Shown piece by piece: positions 22,299 through 24,860 of a stretch of 24,860 nt of DNA. The notes beneath the pieces were generated by a model, which made no database searches, was not told where the DNA came from, and was given only the letters and a program-made list of their open reading frames with translations. The position numbers were made by a program, and so were the translations under genes. The stretch is from contig NZ_CALJPG010000032.1 in NCBI RefSeq assembly GCF_937980635.1, positions 1 through 24,860 on the forward strand. The letters are read 5' to 3'. This DNA is from an uncultured Campylobacter sp. (GTDB taxonomy: Bacteria > Campylobacterota > Campylobacteria > Campylobacterales > Campylobacteraceae). The stretch's first letter is position 1; each line of letters begins with the position of its first letter.

Positions 22299-22326
22299 AA
22301 ATTTTGCGGATCGCTCCGCAAAATTT
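22299..22326 (-). terminator. Terminator of the DsbC/G-like gene
   Basis: AAATTTTGCGGA (22299-22310) and TCCGCAAAATTT (22315-22326) form a perfect 12-bp stem. On the minus strand the loop is GCGA (GNRA type) and the following bases are pyrimidine-rich with a TTTT. It begins 8 bp beyond the stop codon of the minus-strand gene. Confidence 0.7.
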
Positions 22327-22334
22327 AAGAAAGA

Positions 22335-23048
22335 TTATTTTAGCTTGTCTAGTTCGATGATGTAAGGCACCGAGTTTACTCCCGCGCTGAAGTATTTAGT
22401 AGCTAGGGCTTTTGCGGCGTTTAGCTCAGCAGCGCTTACGTCTTTGGCGCCTGCTTTGTTATCTTCAGCGTAATATTTTTTAAAAACAGCTATCTTTTGC
22501 TCGTCAGTTTTAGCATTTTTGATCTCTTTGTAGATGAGCGCGGATTTTGCGTGGCCGTCATCGCCGTGAACGGAGGTCATGACGATATCGACATTGTTAT
22601 TTTTTAGTGTTTCTTCGATCCTTGCCATCTCTTTGCGGCAGAATGGGCACAAAGCGTCTGTTAGCATCAAAATCGTAGGCTTTTTAGGATCGTTTCCTAG
22701 CCTGATAATATTGTCTTTACTCTCTGCTTTGAAGACCTTACTTAGCTGTCCTGCGATGCGGTCTTGTTTGATCTGCTCCTTATAGACTACGCGTTTTTTA
22801 GGATCGATGATATCGGTAAAGATCAGATCGCCTTGGGTGAAAATGATCTCCTCTTGCGACATATTGCCTTGAGAAATCTTTAAAACTACCGCTTCAACAC
22901 CCTTTGGCTCGCTAAGCGGGATGCGCTCGGCGACCTTTATTTCGATGCCTTGTGGCGCGCCGCCGTAGATGGATAGAATTTCGCTGTCGCTTAAAGCCGC
23001 GTTTAGGCTCGCTGCGAGCGCAACTGAAGTTAAAATAGCTTTTTTCAT
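22335..23048 (-). CDS. Periplasmic thiol:disulfide interchange protein, DsbC/DsbG-like
   Basis: A 237-residue exported thioredoxin-fold protein. A signal peptide of about 18 residues is followed by an N-terminal domain (about 20-105) with SDSEILSIYGG, comparable to the dimerisation region of DsbC/G. The thioredoxin domain starts near PTILMLTDALCPFC. The redox site is C134-P-F-C137, and the cis-proline loop is SVPYII (P228). Such proteins isomerise or reduce wrong disulfides, or oxidise specific partners. CPFC differs from the CGYC of E. coli DsbC, so the direction of the reaction is open. I start at the ATG at 23046-23048 since AAGGA precedes it; the longer frame adds 13 unnatural residues. 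It lies 51 bp downstream of selB on the same strand. Cys-rich exported proteins here (Sel1-like, HP0838-like) are possible clients. Confidence 0.82.
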   Translation of the reverse strand: MKKAILTSVALAASLNAALSDSEILSIYGGAPQGIEIKVAERIPLSEPKGVEAVVLKISQGNMSQEEIIFTQGDLIFTDIIDPKKRVVYKEQIKQDRIAGQLSKVFKAESKDNIIRLGNDPKKPTILMLTDALCPFCRKEMARIEETLKNNNVDIVMTSVHGDDGHAKSALIYKEIKNAKTDEQKIAVFKKYYAEDNKAGAKDVSAAELNAAKALATKYFSAGVNSVPYIIELDKLK

Positions 23049-23099
23049 TTTTTTCCTTTGCAAAAAATTCCGCGCATTGTAGTGCAAAATTTTAAATTT

Positions 23100-24860
23100 T
23101 TACTTTTTCAAATAGCGTTTATTGTCGATCGTCACGATATTTCCCATCTTGTCGAGGTATTCGAGGTAGCAGATGACGAATTTTCTGCTAAGTCCCAGCT
23201 CCTCTTTGGCGTTCGTGACATTTACGAAGCCCTCTTTTTCGATGATCGCGTAGAGGCGCTTGATCGCCAGGGCCAAATTTTCGGCCTCGACGAAGAGATT
23301 GTGTGCGAGACGGACGACCTTTTTGGCATAGGTTAGCTTTTTTAGCGCGTCATCGCCGCTTTCGCGATCAATCTCCAGCTCGTCGTAAATGTTATACGGT
23401 GCAAGCGGCGCGATGCCGCCCTTTTTGATGAGATCAAAAATTTTACTCTCCAGGCTCTGCTTAAGCGCGTCAAAATCCACTCCCGATTTTACGTAAACTC
23501 CGCCCTTTTTGGAGACGATGCCGCCTCGCTCAAGCTCGCTAAGCGCGCGCGCAGCAAGATCTTCGCTGGCCCACGAGAGCTTTAGGGCGATCGAAGCGGG
23601 CGAAAAGATCGCGTAGTCGTTTTTTGAGACGATAAATTTTATGAGGCTTTTTACGTCTTCGATCGCGCTTAGATCGTAAACGCATAAATTTGCTTCGTCA
23701 AAATACGTCCCTTCTATGCCGCGCGCGATCTTTGCCGCTTCGTCGTACTCCATTCCGAAGCGCTGATACGCCGAAAATAGCCCGAATCCATGCTTGTGAA
23801 AGAGGCTTAAAATTTTAAACGCTTCGGTGAAATTTCGCTTCAAAAGCGCGGTGAGAAGCACGGCTTTGCTCTGCTTTTTTAGCGGCTCGACTACGGCGTT
23901 TAACACGCGCCCGCCGCCGATTACTCGCGAGTTTGCTAGGCAGACGAAGGGCTCATCGAATTTCAAAAACATCGTTTTATCAAATTTAAAGCTTACGAGC
24001 TTCTCGCCGCTAGGAAGTTCTTTTAAAATGAGCGCTTTTGCCGCGCTTTGCTTGCTTCCGACGCAAAACAGCACGTCTTGGTTGTGTGAAATTTCGCCGC
24101 TAAAGGTGCAGTCGGCTTCATTAAAGCCGCGGAAAAAACCCTTTTTGCTTAGGATTTGCCCCTTTTGCAGCTCGCTCGTTTTGGCATCTAAGCTCAGCGC
24201 GACGCGGTTTGGAGCCTGCGCAAGCGGCGTATCCTCGTCGTGTATCTGCACGCTTTTGACGTTAAAAATTTTACCCAGATCGCAGTTATAAAGCTTCTCG
24301 CCCTTTGAAATCGCGCCGTTAATGAGGCTGCCCGTTACGATGGTGCCGAGCCCTTTGAGCGAAAAGACGCGGTCGATGTAGTAGTGCACCACGCCGCCTC
24401 CTTGACGCTGCGCAGGCTTGATATTGAAAAGATAGTTTTTCAGCTCGGCGATGCTTGTAGGGTCTTTTATGCTGATAAAAAAGGTGTTTAAAATTTGCAG
24501 ATCCTTGAATTTGGAGATGTATTCCTTGCACTGCGTCGCAACCTCGGATCTGCGCGCGTCGTCCGCAAGATCGCACTTGCTGATACATAAGATCACGCTT
24601 TTTACCCCGAGCAGCGATAAAATTTGAATATGCTCGCGGCTTTGCGGCATTAGCCCGTCGTCCGCGGCGACTACTAGCATCGCGGCGTCAAAGGCATACG
24701 CGCCGCTAATCATCGTCTTTACTAGATTTTCATGTCCAGGAACGTCGATGAAGGCGACGTTGGTATCCCCCGAGCGCAGATGCGAAAAGCTAAGATCGAT
24801 CGTGATACCGCGCTGCTTTTCGCTTGGCATTCGGTCTCCCTCAAAGCCGTTTAGCGCCTT
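23100..24860 (-). CDS. selB: Selenocysteine-specific elongation factor SelB (5' end outside window)
   Basis: A translational GTPase that brings Sec-tRNA to UGA codons marked by a SECIS hairpin. The visible 586 residues run from just before the switch I threonine motif RGITIDLSF, through G3 DVPGHE and G4 SKCD, to the end. The P-loop region lies beyond 24860; the frame is open to the window edge. Domains 2 and 3 follow (FSLKGLGTIVTGSLINGAIS and later beta-rich parts). About 250 C-terminal residues contain winged-helix repeats typical of SelB RNA binding, ending SRKFVICYLEYLDKMGNIVTIDNKRYLKK-like (last motif DNKRYLKK). G4 is SKCD instead of NKxD, also seen in SelB relatives. It implies selenoproteins such as formate dehydrogenase elsewhere in the genome. 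selA may lie upstream, outside the window. Confidence 0.93.
   Translation of the reverse strand, partial: KALNGFEGDRMPSEKQRGITIDLSFSHLRSGDTNVAFIDVPGHENLVKTMISGAYAFDAAMLVVAADDGLMPQSREHIQILSLLGVKSVILCISKCDLADDARRSEVATQCKEYISKFKDLQILNTFFISIKDPTSIAELKNYLFNIKPAQRQGGGVVHYYIDRVFSLKGLGTIVTGSLINGAISKGEKLYNCDLGKIFNVKSVQIHDEDTPLAQAPNRVALSLDAKTSELQKGQILSKKGFFRGFNEADCTFSGEISHNQDVLFCVGSKQSAAKALILKELPSGEKLVSFKFDKTMFLKFDEPFVCLANSRVIGGGRVLNAVVEPLKKQSKAVLLTALLKRNFTEAFKILSLFHKHGFGLFSAYQRFGMEYDEAAKIARGIEGTYFDEANLCVYDLSAIEDVKSLIKFIVSKNDYAIFSPASIALKLSWASEDLAARALSELERGGIVSKKGGVYVKSGVDFDALKQSLESKIFDLIKKGGIAPLAPYNIYDELEIDRESGDDALKKLTYAKKVVRLAHNLFVEAENLALAIKRLYAIIEKEGFVNVTNAKEELGLSRKFVICYLEYLDKMGNIVTIDNKRYLKK

Overview
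The window looks like a chromosomal segment of a Campylobacter species, probably one of the higher-GC oral group (C. gracilis, C. showae or C. rectus type). The grounds are a Campylobacter major outer membrane porin, epsilonproteobacterial versions of ThrRS, IF3, L35 and L20, a selenocysteine factor SelB, and intergenic DNA that mixes GC-rich stretches with recurring AAATTT / AAATTTTAA blocks. The species is an inference; no 16S gene is present.

Layout: 1-76 (-) fragment of an EamA-type transporter; 386-772 (+) small lipoprotein; 1351-1423 (+) a promoter-RNA-terminator unit that looks like a ~58-nt small RNA and carries a 10-nt match to the ribosome binding site of the next gene, the porin (1561-2760); 2836-3970 (+) a c-type cytochrome and a DJ-1 protein; 4228-4415 a decayed luxS; 4566-5261 (-) an unknown membrane protein; 5507-7964 (+) ydfG and an NhaC-type antiporter; 8234-8619 (+) an EexN-like lipoprotein out of frame at a G8 tract; 9172-9432 degenerate tandem repeats; 9445-10776 (-) glutamate racemase with a very large insertion; 10958-11533 (+) a Sel1/Hcp-like secreted protein preceded by a G14 tract; 12300-13154 (-) nfo; 13523-14017 (-) an HP0838-type lipoprotein; 14095-14169 (+) tRNA-Glu; 14423-16343 (+) a kinase-like protein and a Bcr/CflA efflux pump; 16447-19752 (+) thrS, infC, rpmI, rplT; 19881-21842 (+) an autotransporter with a Spherulin-4/GH135-like passenger; 22335-24860 (-) selB (5' end outside the window) followed by a DsbC/G-like protein.

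Housekeeping genes (thrS-infC, rpmI-rplT, murI, nfo, selB) alternate with genes for the cell surface: porin, several lipoproteins, the Sel1 protein and the autotransporter. Homopolymeric G tracts occur at three of these surface genes (G8, G14, G7), which suggests phase variation. The most notable items are the candidate antisense RNA next to its probable porin target, the putative secreted glycoside-hydrolase autotransporter, the G-tract switched exclusion-type lipoprotein, the luxS remnant, and the inflated MurI. All functional calls come from reading the sequence; no database search was possible.
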